Origin: Paragonimus westermani
Taxonomy: Eukaryota > Platyhelminthes > Trematoda > Plagiorchiida > Troglotrematidae
Direction: 5' to 3'
Assembly: GCA_008508345.1 (NCBI GenBank)
Contig: QNGE01000433.1
Coordinates: 225,848-289,847, forward strand
Length of the DNA stretch: 64,000 nt
Position 1 is the first letter of the stretch. Each line of letters opens with the position of its first letter. Under the pieces are notes generated by a model, which made no database searches, was not told where the DNA came from, and saw nothing but the letters and a program-made list of their open reading frames with translations. The position numbers and the translations under genes are program-made. Shown here piece after piece: positions 48,577 through 60,149 of the stretch.

Positions 48577-48765
48577 GCCGTAAAGTACAGCCAGTCTACT
48601 GTCAGCTCTACAGCTGATAAGAAACTGGTCTCAAGCTACAAGAATGTTTGTGCATGTGATGCAAATACTTTTACCCCGAGAAGCTGTGACAGTAGACTGG
48701 AGTCAGTGGAAATGGACAGGCACCACAGTCATGCACAAACAATACTCGAAGGAAAGGATCGATGA
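48577..48765 (+). CDS. possible terminal exon, unidentified protein
   Basis: The acceptor caacagtatcactgcag is followed by a phase-0 frame of 62 codons ending TGA TAA. The peptide is serine- and lysine-rich, with KNVCACDANTFTPRSCDSR. A minus-strand open frame (48671-48889) overlaps and is also protein-like, so the strand is uncertain. Confidence 0.33.
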   Translation, partial: AVKYSQSTVSSTADKKLVSSYKNVCACDANTFTPRSCDSRLESVEMDRHHSHAQTILEGKDR

Positions 48766-48889
48766 TAAGAGGTGAGGAAAAGTGAGGACGCGTTGTGGGA
48801 TATTGATGAGGGGTTATCAGAGTTCCGTTAGCCACTGTTGGTGTAAAGTTCTCCTTTCCCGAAACAGACTGTGCTACTGTCACAAACAC

Positions 48890-51575
48890 CTGGTCGTTAC
48901 AATAACATCATCATTGTCGTTACCATCTACCTCGTTTGGCAACTTTCATGTTGTAACTACATTAGGATAGCTGCATCGGAGGCACTCAGCCGGACCTCGA
49001 GATGGCACTGTTTCACGCAGCTTGCACTTATGTGTCCGAAAGTGGTCCTACTTGATAGGAAAATCGAGTGATAATTGATGGTGTGCAGCATCAGCGCGAA
49101 AACTCACTATCAGAGGGAGAGAACCGTTTAGAGCATCGGTGGAGCGCACGCGTTTTCACAAGTGGGATCGACTACAACTGCCGAGAACACGCCTCGTGTA
49201 ACTGCCGTCATTACAAAGCTGTCGACCATTTCAAGTGTGGGGACATCTGGTTGGACAACCAAGAGACAAACACAAACACAACAGCACACACAGTCACACA
49301 AATTTTGATGGACAAATTTCTGTTGAAGTGTTTGCCTACGTGTGTTTTATGCTTTACGCTTTGAACTGGCAATCAGTGGCCCCTGCAAAAGTGGATGCCG
49401 CGTCAAACTCTTGTTTGACGGTCAAGTGGTGATGACGGATTGCGAGAGTGTTTGACATTCGTTCCCAAACGGATGCGCTGATCTTCCATCATCTCCGTCG
49501 CGTTGCGCCGGTCTGGTTGCCGGCTCTGTACTCGCCTGAGGGCGTACGCACATCGACAACAACAACAACAACAACAAAACTCAAGAAAAGGGAATTGAAT
49601 TTCGACAGCATCACAGTTGACGGCTGTGAAACAGAATGTGTTTTATTTGTGCTATTCGGGAGTATTTCACCATGAGATGAGAGAAGATTGTCTAATTTGA
49701 ACGAAAGAAAACGTGTGTTCAGTTTCCAGTACTTCCACTCACAAATCGACGTAGTCTGTGTTTGGACTGATCGGTTAGAGATAGTGTAACTAACATTCGA
49801 GTGGACTACCGTCGTAGATAAAAGCTGATGTTTTTGTTTATTGGTTCATCCATAAGATAAATGTCTTCGGATATGGGGTGACTAACACACATTCAGTCAG
49901 ACTTAGAGAGTTTACACACGTTACGTGTTCCCGCATCATAAACGATATTTGCGGAACCGTTAGTCTACTGGATAAGAACTTTGGCTGTTCATACTAGGGG
50001 TGTCAGCTCGAAGTTTCCTTAGTCCAAACACTGATAAAACCGATCATCCCCAAGTGTTGTTTTAGGTGAAAATTTACAAAAGTTTGCGTTCTATGGTATT
50101 GTCCTACCTGTGGCCGCAACTAATGCATACTGGCAATTTGAGACGAACGTTATCCACCCGATCTGAGGGCGTGAAAATATAATGGACGCCCAATTCACCG
50201 TGCCGTTGAAGGTAATGATTCACTGTATAGTAGTCTGTTGAACTTTCCAGCTGTTTTTGTAAGCTGTTACTGTTGCGTAATGCTGTAAGCCCCAGTTGCC
50301 GGGCACTCCACGTTTAGGTAATTCACAAGCAGATAGCTAAGCCAAGTTATGAACCACAATTGTTTTCACATCCTTAACTGACGTCCGGGATAAATGTACG
50401 TGCGTGTATATACGTACAAGTCTAAATCATTGCTATTAAGAGTCAGATTACCGTCGAAGCTGGCAATAAACAAAACCCTCATTAGATAGATTTAACAATC
50501 TTACGAACACAGACAGTCCATTAAATGTGACATACCACCGTATCTAAGGGTGTTTCCAACGAGTAGCACGGAAGACTGCGTTGTCTGCAATCTGGCAGAC
50601 ATATTATATCCTTGCTCACAAAATGTGTAGCAGTTTTCAATAGGCGTGATTGCGCTCCAAGTTGGCCGTCTTGATATACCGTTGAGTATTCCGACCCCCT
50701 ATTGTCTACTCAAGAGATTAAGGTTACAGAGTTGATTCAAAACATTTGTTACCTGAAACAGCGGAGAATCTCCTACCAGTTAGATTATGGTGTGTATCGG
50801 AGGTGTTCCAACTACACGATCATTTTTCCGTTTTCATGTATCCTTGGAAAGAGAATATCCGTTAGTGGGTGCAGCTAGTACATCGGGTTCCCTCGTCCTT
50901 TGCAATCCTTGTGTAGTATGTGAACATCCGTCCGCGTGCAACTGACTTACGTGCCCACAAATCTTTCGTACACTACTGACTTTTGTCGCCTGTGGTCCAA
51001 AGTGCCCGCCTACAAACAGCCGTTTATCATTCTTGGTCCGATTTCCATCTAGTCTGAAAAATATTCAGCACTATCGTTTCACAATACAACTCAGGCAAAT
51101 TAAACCTGATTCGCAGGAGGAACCACAATAAATGGGGGTTTTGCAACGTGTGTTCTCCAGTGGTTGAACTTACGTTTTTCTTTAGGTTGTGACTAACAGA
51201 CTATGCTGACTATAGAATCGTAAAAGGTTGTAGACAATTCAGCTAGGAAAGCCGCAGTAAACAGAGGTTGACAGATTGACAAACCAACGGTTGTATTGCA
51301 GTCAGCCTTGGTAGTGGTCATTTCTATCGGCGGTGTAGTTTGTTGTGATGAGAATAAGGCTAGTAAGTCTAGATTCACCAGATAGTTTGCCCCGAAATTG
51401 ATAGGTGGGATAATCTATTGTCAATCGGCTACGCACAGAGAACGGAGAACCAGCCGGACTATCTCTCGCGAAACCAACTCAAGTCACCACGAGAGACATG
51501 TTTGTCGTATAACCTAACTGAAATTTTGACGGTTATTTCAAGGCTATGTGTTGCAATAAAAACCATCGTAAGTTA
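48890..51575. other. stretch with CpG-rich patch and (CAA)n, no supported gene
   Basis: CpG-rich sequence lies at about 49120-49560 and a (CAA)n run at about 49556-49577. Open frames at 49068-49364 and 49448-49675 on the plus strand lack clear splice signals. From 49700 nothing is recognised. Confidence 0.4.
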
Positions 51576-51579
51576 AATT

Positions 51580-51882
51580 GTGCCGCGGGTAGTGGTTCAC
51601 GATTTTTGTCCCTTATCGCACATTTCATTGTATCCATACAAGTATGAATGGTTGGCGTTTAAAATCGGTAAATTGGAAAAAAATAACTTCCCTGATGATC
51701 ATGAAAATGCTGTTCCCCCCCGTTGGTTAACAGTTTCCCAGCGCTTGAAATTGGGAGAAATGAAAGTTAGCCGAGATGAATGTATTTATCAAAAAAATTT
51801 TGTCTTTGCCACTGTTCTCATGGGAAAACCTCAGAATGGTCGAGTTTATGAAAATTACTGTTACTGTGCGATGACATACTAG
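51580..51882 (+). CDS. unidentified 100-codon open frame
   Basis: A frame open from 51580 (GTG; any start is doubtful) to TAG has unusually protein-like composition: YKYEWLAFKIGKLEKNNF, then VPPRWLTVSQRLKLGEM and GKPQNGRVYENYCYC. No domain is recognised and no splice sites are obvious. It could be an intronless remnant of a mobile-element ORF or an exon. Confidence 0.35.
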   Translation: MPRVVVHDFCPLSHISLYPYKYEWLAFKIGKLEKNNFPDDHENAVPPRWLTVSQRLKLGEMKVSRDECIYQKNFVFATVLMGKPQNGRVYENYCYCAMTY

Positions 51883-51884
51883 AC

Positions 51885-53455
51885 CTAGTAATATTTCTGG
51901 ATTATTTTGATACATTTCATTCTCTTTTGAAGATTTTTATGTGTATCTACTCCTGAAGTGAATAGACTAAATTGGATCCATTGCACAACCTCAGTGGCAG
52001 CATCCTGACTAGAAGATCACGTTCAACTAACATATGTTGATTAATGATCCGAACGGCTTTTCTAAATCGAAGACTTCCTAGCACAATCGACAGTATTTGC
52101 ACAACACGTGTTTACCAATATTCGGACAGGTAAAACCGTTAACGCTGCCTGAGCTTTCACTTCGACAGGTGAAAAGGGGTAAACAAAATGAAAGGTGCTG
52201 AATATATTCACTTGTTCATTAACGATTAGTTACCCTCTGTTGTATGAAAAAACTGTCCATCAAAATTCACAAGGTTTCAGGTTACACAGTGGTCATGGAT
52301 GACAAACGATTGGATATGAGCAAAACTTACGCACACGGATGATGCACAGATGGTAAATACAACAACAAACCTGATGAATAACTGAGCGTATAGAAGAAGC
52401 CTACAAGTTGTCCCTTCTGAAAAATGGACAACCTGAACTTTTGAAATGACCGAGGTTCGAGCCTACACTCACTTGTCTGTCAGCCGTTGTCTTTTTAAGG
52501 TAGGTGGACGAGCCGTAATAACTACTAACAGCCTTCTATACGACAACGATGTCTGTAAATAGCCAAATGACTCATTTGGATTACCGCTTCGTGACAACTA
52601 GCTACAAATTGTGCGACTAATAAGATTTTGTTTAATGAATCTTCAATTATCATCCGAATCGTGAAAAGAGAGACCTTCTGGATAATCATCGGGAACAGTC
52701 AGTGTCATAACTCTCAAACTGACGATAAAGTTCGTTTAGAGTTTTACTCGAAAAACTGAGCGGAACGGATCACGTTCCATGTTGTCATATTCACTGAAAT
52801 CTAACTCAAGCCTGTTTAAGCCAGCACACTCCAGCTTGATGAACGTGCTTATGCGTCTTCTCTACAAATTTGGATTTCCTTGAAATTTTACAGGCTGTTC
52901 ATTGTTTATGTTTCTCAAAGTATTCTGAATGACCGGGTGGATTATTTCATGTTGTTCGTAGCAAATCTATGTGGATTACAGAGCAAAATTTGTGTTCACT
53001 CACAGCGAGTTCGTTTGAAACCACACAATTAAATCTTGTGATTCACTTTTGTGCCGATCAACAAAAACTCCAGTTAATTCATTCACTTAAACTGCTCCAT
53101 AGAGTTCAGAAATCGGCATTTTCACAGTCTTACTTGATCAATTTCAATTTTTCGATATGTTTTGTCTTCAGTATATTCTGTCATCTTTCACTCTATAGAC
53201 TGTGCATTCAGAATGTTCACCAGGTATACGGAATGCTTACGGAAGGCAACGTGTTAGCTGTGCTCTAGAGTCTTACGGTTTTAGTTAGCTTGGAAAAATG
53301 TCCAAATATATGACGTCAACGAAGACAAACATGGGTGTTGTGAACAAGCACAAACGCTTAAACGAAACACAAGAGGATTATGTGTGATTAACCCTTTTTA
53401 AATGAACAACCAGTTCCACAACTGTGACTGTTTTGGGCTAAGACTTAATCGGTCA
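51885..53455. other. stretch with no supported gene
   Basis: A 99-codon hydrophobic frame at 52969-53268 has no splice support. Otherwise nothing is recognised. Confidence 0.4.
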
Positions 53456-53461
53456 TTTTTA

Positions 53462-53532
53462 AACACTCCTGAAGAAGGCCACCCGAGGTAGTTGAAACGT
53501 AGAGTATTACAACTTGCTCGTAACGTTGTGTT
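53462..53532 (+). ncRNA. hammerhead-ribozyme-like repeat (copy 2)
   Basis: In order: stem I strand AACAC (53462-53466), core CTGAAGA (53469-53475, fits CUGANGA), stem II GCCACC-CGA-GGTAGT (53478-53492), GAAA (53494-53497), a CGT/ACG stem III (53498-53500 with 53523-53525) with a second GAG/CTC helix, TT, then GTGTT (53528-53532), which pairs with AACAC. Deviations are an unpaired TC between stem I and the core and a C-A mismatch in stem II. About 100 bp around it is shared with 13.26-13.36 kb on the other strand. Confidence 0.45.
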
Positions 53533-53903
53533 ATTCTCAGTCTGTTTATCAATAGCTGAAGGAGGTTAACACTGAATTCGATTTTACCATTGAGCATCAG
53601 AAAACGGAGTTGGATGACATTTGATTCAAAGATCATATCGAGTTAGGGTGTAGTCTGTTCACATATTCACTCGTGTTCATGGCCCCTTGGTACAGACAGA
53701 CAGTCCACTTCAAATTTTCGGTAGGCCCTAGATGTAACCATGGGGACAAAAACATTTGGTAATAACAATTCGCCTTCAGATAGACACTCAGTGACCAGCT
53801 GATTAAAGGCTTAAGTTCATAGGCAGCCTGACTGACGACTGGTTAAATAAGTATTTCAGTCTATGCGGATTTCGAAATGAATACTTATGTGGCACCAATT
53901 TAC

Positions 53904-54101
53904 CATACTGATGAGTAGTCAGAGATTTGGTTTGTTTTCAAGTTGAGCTGACATTTGATCGCAGCCTCCGCATTCACATGGACTTTCCAGTCAGCCTCTT
54001 TCAAAAATAAGCACTGTTCTTCTTTTTGAAAGAGGCTGACTGGAAAGTCTACCTGAATACGAAGGCTGCAATCATATGTGAGTAATGTTCAACTTGAAGA
54101 T
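53904..54101. mobile_element. near-perfect hairpin of the SINE 3' end, probable 8-bp target duplication
   Basis: Arms of about 75 bp (about 53940-54015 and 54030-54098) are reverse complements of each other with few mismatches. Each is the 3' segment of the SINE family; the tRNA-like part is absent. CAATTTAC occurs directly before (53896-53903) and after (54102-54109) the unit. Confidence 0.65.
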
Positions 54102-54109
54102 CAATTTAC

Positions 54110-55525
54110 TTGTTGTTGTTCTAGTAGATTAGACAAACGTGGCTGATGAAGACTTTTGAAGCCTTCGACCAAGCAGACCACTTGACGCCTTACAAAAGCA
54201 ATGCTATAGCTCCTTAAACATGTAACTTACCCATTATTTTCAAGATCGCCGGTTTACAATCAAGGGAAAGGGATATTTTCAGTTTGGTATTGTGCGTTCC
54301 GCGGTGAGTCGCAAAGTTCCACAACTGAGCCTATGTCCTCTGTCCTGTTTGTGCTCAAAATCCCACAGATTGCCAATTCCTGGTACAGAACTTCAGAATA
54401 CAGTGGGCAATGTGACTGAATGTGAGAAGTTACTGAATGATTTAACCACATTTCTCTGTTGGGCTGCAGACCGTCGTTCCCTGCTTAACGTAAACGCATA
54501 ATGTAAAGTGAGGCATCTTTGTCATTCGTGCTCCACGGATTAACATTCTGGAAGTGAAACAGTGCATAGCACTACATATGAGCGGACATGGACAAGTGAC
54601 CCTAACCATTTCCTTAAAACCGCGTCAACTAGGTACTTGGCTTATTCACCAAACTGTTTGGGCGGTTTCATTGGAACCGTTCCATTATTCTAGTGACTTT
54701 GCTAGTGAGTCTACACCTGGAGGTCAGTACCTGAGTTTTCTTATCCTTATTTCATGGTAAGCATTACACTGATTGAGAAACGACAAAGTACAGTCACAAA
54801 ACGGAGTGGTAAGACTATGATTTCCGCATTACTCGGATAGACTGTGTAGACTTGAGTAGCTTTTAATGTACCACTGATATATCAGGTGAGACTTAATTTG
54901 AGTATGTCGGATGATTCAACAAAAACAATCTCGTTTAAGAAAAACATTAGTGCCCATGGACAATACCCACCTCAGAGGAAATTCACTAAAGCCACAACAA
55001 GTGAGCTCACCGACTTTCACAAAACAATTTTAATGTCTGAGCCTGTCAAAACGAGAGCAGATCACCAGCACTCATTATAACTGTGCTAGTTGCAGTTGAA
55101 TAAGGGCGTAGAATTGAAGCACGTGTTCGAGACAGGTATCCGAACATCAGACTAATGAGGGTCGAAAGAAGGTGTTCTTGATTTCTCATTGTTGAGGCTA
55201 GTGGGTTGTTGTGAAATGGATGTTTTTCGCAAGAGTCCAACTGTAAATTCTATTGGAATGCGACAGCTACTATCACTAATGGCTGATTTTCAATTTACAT
55301 GAAAACCCAAATCCCCACTACTAATCAGTAAATGGTGCTGGACCACAGGTGACTATCCTAGATTTCTGCGATAACATGCATCGTTTAATCCGTAGACAAA
55401 TGAACCATCTTCATCATTGCGTTCATCTGTCACAGCCGGTTAGAAGAAAGTGGAAGTGGACGGTTTATAGATGCAATGATCAAACAAATCCAATTAATAA
55501 GTGAAATCGTCAGTGATAGTGTTCA
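54110..55525. other. stretch with one interspersed repeat, no supported gene
   Basis: It includes the repeat at 55115-55245. Open frames near 54292-54501 on the two strands overlap, and neither is preferred. Confidence 0.4.
55115..55245 (+). repeat. interspersed repeat shared with 32420-32545
   Basis: It carries the blocks ccgaacatcaga, gagggtcgaa, ttgatttctcattgttg and ggctag in the same order and orientation as the 32.4 kb copy. Confidence 0.6.
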
Positions 55526-55527
55526 GA

Positions 55528-56145
55528 TGTGTTGTCTATCAATCTCTGGCATCCGTAGAATGCTGACATTTTGCCAGATTTCAGCTACAAAACTGTTCAT
55601 AGAACTTTGCGCAAAATTGATCGAACCTGCAAAACTGGCTGTCCACCGAAGGTCTGGAAATGGATCACAATCGCCTCTGTCCGCAAAGATGGATGCAACG
55701 ATGATCCGGCAAACGATCCATCAATAGCTCAGTTGTTAGTGGTTTCCAATGTAGTTTGGAATTTGTTGGATGAATTTCACTGTAGCAGACAAAGGGACAA
55801 TTTGGCTTCCGTCAGGGATACCTGTGCGTCACGAATCTGATGATCACTGCACTTTTGGACGAAGGCTACCGATACAGCGCTGACCTTTGATGTAATTTAC
55901 TTTGTATGCCCATAGTTACTTGATAAGTTTGGTCACTCAAGTTTACTGCGGAATCTATAAGTATACCCTCAATGGGCACTTACACATGTCGCCTGAGGAC
56001 TATCTAACTGAACGTAGGTTTGCCATTAAGGTGAATATAGCCGTTATTACAGTGAATAATTTTCAACAGCTACTGTCTACTAGGGTCCATCTCAGGATCC
56101 CAGTTGTTCATCTTTTGCATCAAAGATATTTAAGGCTGACTATTC
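55528..56145 (+). pseudogene. CR1-like reverse transcriptase fragment, copy 1
   Basis: Non-LTR reverse transcriptase motifs are readable across frameshifts: VWKWITIASVRKDGCNDDPAND (equivalent to the ...KKG...DPxNYRPI region) near 55660-55720, then in another frame QFGFRQGYLCVTNLMITALL near 55799-55858, then DYLTERRFAIKVN near 56000-56040. The catalytic palm motifs are missing. The 618-bp unit recurs at 59103-59720 with one difference (position 55886), and both copies have the same ends. Confidence 0.7.
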
Positions 56146-57710
56146 TGTCTGAATGGGACAGGTGAAACCGGCTCTAAACTAAAATTCTCTCATATTTACC
56201 CGTTCGTGTTCACGTAGCGATGTACAGAAGGTATGAGTTTATACAATACACTGTCCTTTGATGCAATTGAAGTTGCATACACAATAGTATGAGTTAACAC
56301 AAAGTGTGTTTTAAAAAGCATTATCAGTTGATCACGCCTCAGTTGAGACAGATTAACAGTGGTGATAAAATGTGAGCTTCAAGTCATCTTGCAATTTGAT
56401 TCATCTGAAAATGACATTTCAACAGTCTCCCATACAAAACTGCAGCAAAATGGATAGCAACATCTAAAAAGTTGTCCATCTGAAATGTGACGGGAAAAGA
56501 CTTATCGTTATGATGAGATAAGTGTTCAGTGGAAGTTTTGGTAGGGTCATGGATTAGAGTGATACGGGGTAACTGGGAAATCACAGACTGACATAAGTGA
56601 AAAAACATACTAACGGAATATGGTATACAACGGGATAAATCCCAATGCAAGATACGAAGTGTCATAGTGGTCGTTAAAACAATCGGTTCTCTCCACAATT
56701 TTGAGCGGACTACGGATAGAGGTAGACACACATTTCATATGGACTCATCAGTACCAGGCTTAAAACAAGAAAACCCAGTTTTCGCTGGTGTCAAGTAACT
56801 GGGAGCAGTCAGTGAGGTAGAGGAGGTCACCAATTCTAGATCGGGAACAGATCCACAGACATTTGTTCATGAACGTACGAAGACAACTCCAGACGACGGA
56901 ATACCACCGATTCAGAAAACCGCAAGACGTTTTAAATAGTATGATGCTATAGGACTGTGAGTGCACACGCTAGAGTGTTAACGTGGTCAGCGGTCTTACC
57001 TTCTCCAGCCAATACGCACACTGATCGTTTGAGTTTCTCACTAACGTTGTCGTTCTCCGATAAAACGCACATATACATCCATTTGGGCAAATGTACCTTC
57101 ACTGTAGAGAACATACCTATGCCAGGTCTGACTAGGTAATTTCCTCCGCAGCTGCACATTAATTAGTGAACACGACGTCAGTTGGCACCGACATGCTGAA
57201 CACCTTTGACTGCAAGCACTGGTAGCTGCTGAGTCTCAACGGGTGCTCAAAGTTCAACTGCATCAAATGTTCGTTTAACCAAACTGCTTGAAAGTTGTGC
57301 TACTCGGAGCACGATCTAATCACCCTTGAAAAGCATTTATATATGGGCCCCCTCTTCCACAATGATTATCGCTTCGGAGAACAGTTTTTGTCTACCTTGT
57401 AATCATATGAACCTTTAAGGAGAGTCAGTGGGTTGTTGAACCGACCTTTCTCTGAAAGTAGTGACCTATATTGCCCCAGTAATTGGTGGCATACATAACA
57501 TGTTATTTTGTTTAATAAATCGGATCTCTTTGTTGTTAGTTTCGTACCGAGTAATGAACTTAGCCTGCAAAGTTCCCTCTAGAGCACACAATTTTGGGTG
57601 AAATATGGTCACTTGAAAATGCATGCTGAATGCCGCCAGAACAAAAGACAGCATGTAGACCATTGCAACAAAAGACCAGGATGAAATAACCAGGGAACAG
57701 GAAGTTTGAT
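56146..57710. other. stretch with no supported gene
   Basis: A minus-strand 115-codon frame at 56384-56731 is AT-biased and lacks splice support. Nothing else is recognised. Confidence 0.4.
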
Positions 57711-57714
57711 GGAT

Positions 57715-58326
57715 AAAGGTGTAAACTGGTGAATAGTCGGGAATTTGGTTTATTTTCAAATTGACCATCACTCACAGTTGATCGCAGCCTTCGCATTCAG
57801 ATAGATTGTCCAGCCAGCCTCTTTCGAAAAGAAGCACTAAACTCGAGTTTTACTCTCATTAGAGCTCATCAGTAGTGCATACCCTTGCCACGGTCGGGAT
57901 TTGAACTCCGGCCATTCCAATCATGAGGTAACCGTGCTAACCACTGCGCCATTGAAGTCACATTAGGCACGACCGAAGTATCAAATGTGAACGCTCAACC
58001 ACTCTCGCTTGTGAGCAATGATCAGGTTGCCCGATCGTCCCGAGAGGAGACACAGTAAGTGTCCTGTCAACTCCAGTCGATAACTCCGCGATTAGGACTT
58101 CCGAGACAGGTCGAGATCACTGAACTCATTAAACCTGCGAGGCGATGTTCTTTAGATTACTGGTGAGTAGTCCGTGATTTGGCAAGGATATGCACTACTG
58201 ATGAGCTCTAATGAGAGCGAAACTCGAGTATACTGCTTGTTTTCGATAAAGGCTGGCTGGACAATCTATCTGAAGGCGAAGACTGCGATCAAATGTGCGT
58301 GATGGTCAATTTGAAAAGGTGTAAAC
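57715..58326. mobile_element. composite inverted SINE with 12-bp target duplication
   Basis: The unit 57727-58314 is bounded by AAAGGTGTAAAC on both sides (57715-57726 and 58315-58326). Reading left to right it contains a full SINE in minus orientation (tail, tRNA-like head near 57885-57960, 5' body to about 58140), then ctggtgagtagtccgtgatttgg, then a plus-oriented SINE 3' half (caaggatatgcactactgatgag to ggtcaatttgaaaa). The outer ends are thus inverted repeats of one another. One pair of target duplications around both halves indicates a single insertion. Confidence 0.75.
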
Positions 58327-59503
58327 GTTCACAATATTCAAAACCAACCACTGAGTAATCTTTTTTTGAAAAAAACGAAGAAGGTTTACGCTTGTTAGGC
58401 AAATAAGGCTTACAGTTAGACTCATTTAAATCGATAGCGGAAAGGATAACTGAATGTTTTTCGTAGTCGAATTTGGTTGCTTCCATTTCATTTATGTGAA
58501 CAGTGCAGGATTGGCAACAGAACCGAGGAACTCCTGGACAGTAATCAATCAACAGATGCATCTTGACATTTGTCTACATTTAGACATGAAAAGTGAGGTA
58601 ATATCACAGAACATATTGCATAAACTAGCTCTGATCGCGATTGATTCGACGGGTCTACCAAATCTGTGTACGTGCCCTCTTACAAAAAGGCATAACGAAT
58701 AAGTACATAGACTGATGTAATGTACTTGGAAAGAGTACCTTCTCGGGCGATGTCTACACTATTTTACATGGATGTTTTACAAATGCAGTGGACAGGATAC
58801 TATCATCCCATAGCTACAGGATTATAGAAAAGAGGCATAGTTCACAATGAGGGATGTACAAAACGTTAGCAGGCAGACTCTATTATGTCTACCTATTGCG
58901 TCCATCTAATCTAAGAAACGAATCCGATCATATATGTTTCGATGTATGAGAAGCATGAATGAAATGGTTCAGTGTACAAAAATTGCCAAAATTTGTGCAA
59001 CAAGCCGATATGCAAATTGGTTCTACTGAGAATGGTGCACTATCCGGTGCCTTAGCGAGATAATTTCTTCGGTAGATCTCTAAACCATCACAATGGATTC
59101 GGTGTGTTGTCTATCAATCTCTGGCATCCGTAGAATGCTGACATTTTGCCAGATTTCAGCTACAAAACTGTTCATAGAACTTTGCGCAAAATTGATCGAA
59201 CCTGCAAAACTGGCTGTCCACCGAAGGTCTGGAAATGGATCACAATCGCCTCTGTCCGCAAAGATGGATGCAACGATGATCCGGCAAACGATCCATCAAT
59301 AGCTCAGTTGTTAGTGGTTTCCAATGTAGTTTGGAATTTGTTGGATGAATTTCACTGTAGCAGACAAAGGGACAATTTGGCTTCCGTCAGGGATACCTGT
59401 GCGTCACGAATCTGATGATCACTGCACTTTTGGACGAAGGCTACCGATACAGCGCTGACCGTTGATGTAATTTACTTTGTATGCCCATAGTTACTTGATA
59501 AGT
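58174..59503 (+). repeat. left arm of a 1,330-bp inverted repeat
   Basis: The reverse complement of 61555-62884; coordinates of matching points always sum to 121058, so no indels were seen, and the three open frames compared are identical in both arms. It contains the plus-oriented SINE half, an unexplained segment with open frames on both strands (58289-58702) and the first ~400 bp of the CR1-like fragment. Confidence 0.92.
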
Positions 59504-59720
59504 TTGGTCACTCAAGTTTACTGCGGAATCTATAAGTATACCCTCAATGGGCACTTACACATGTCGCCTGAGGACTATCTAACTGAACGTAGGTTTGCCA
59601 TTAAGGTGAATATAGCCGTTATTACAGTGAATAATTTTCAACAGCTACTGTCTACTAGGGTCCATCTCAGGATCCCAGTTGTTCATCTTTTGCATCAAAG
59701 ATATTTAAGGCTGACTATTC
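59103..59720 (+). pseudogene. CR1-like reverse transcriptase fragment, copy 2
   Basis: Same 618-bp unit as 55528-56145 (offset 3,575; one visible difference). It crosses the inner edge of the left palindrome arm at 59503, so its last ~217 bp are absent from the right arm. Confidence 0.7.
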
Positions 59721-60149
59721 CCAAGTTGTTATTCCTTGAACTTCATGCAGGTGCCTGTTATACTAAGACTTGATAAATTCAGGCAAATCAATTCAGCCTT
59801 GTCAATATTTTTACTCTCCGCTGATCAGTAACTGAACCACTCAACACATTCTTATTAGCCGAGGACGATAAAAGGGTTTTTCTGATAATCAGTTAGTGAA
59901 TTACTGTCAAAGCATACAACTACGTTTGTTTATTAATCAAACTTAACTAAGACAAAGGCGCAGCTTGCCTTTAGTGAGATTGTGCCCACTCACCGACTGA
60001 TCTCGCCAGGAATACACAGATTGTTTCAGTCCTTTCCAGATTCCCGTAGAATTCATAAGAAGTTAATTTTACAAACAGCTGTTTCCGGTCATTCTCATCG
60101 GGCTTTTACAATTACATTATGAGGAGTTAAACAGGAACGTTAAGATTAG

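Noticed and set aside
58289..58702. Protein-coding genes from the duplicated open frames in the palindrome arms
   Set aside because: Frames are open on both strands over the same bases and are duplicated only because the arms are; no family is recognised, so they were described within the arm entry.
60081..60102. Second hammerhead-like string on the minus strand (CCCGATGAGAATGACCGGAAAC) upstream of the Penelope-like ORF
   Set aside because: The core reads CCGATGA, not CUGATGA, and no stem II or stem I pairing was found; kept only as a possible decayed motif.
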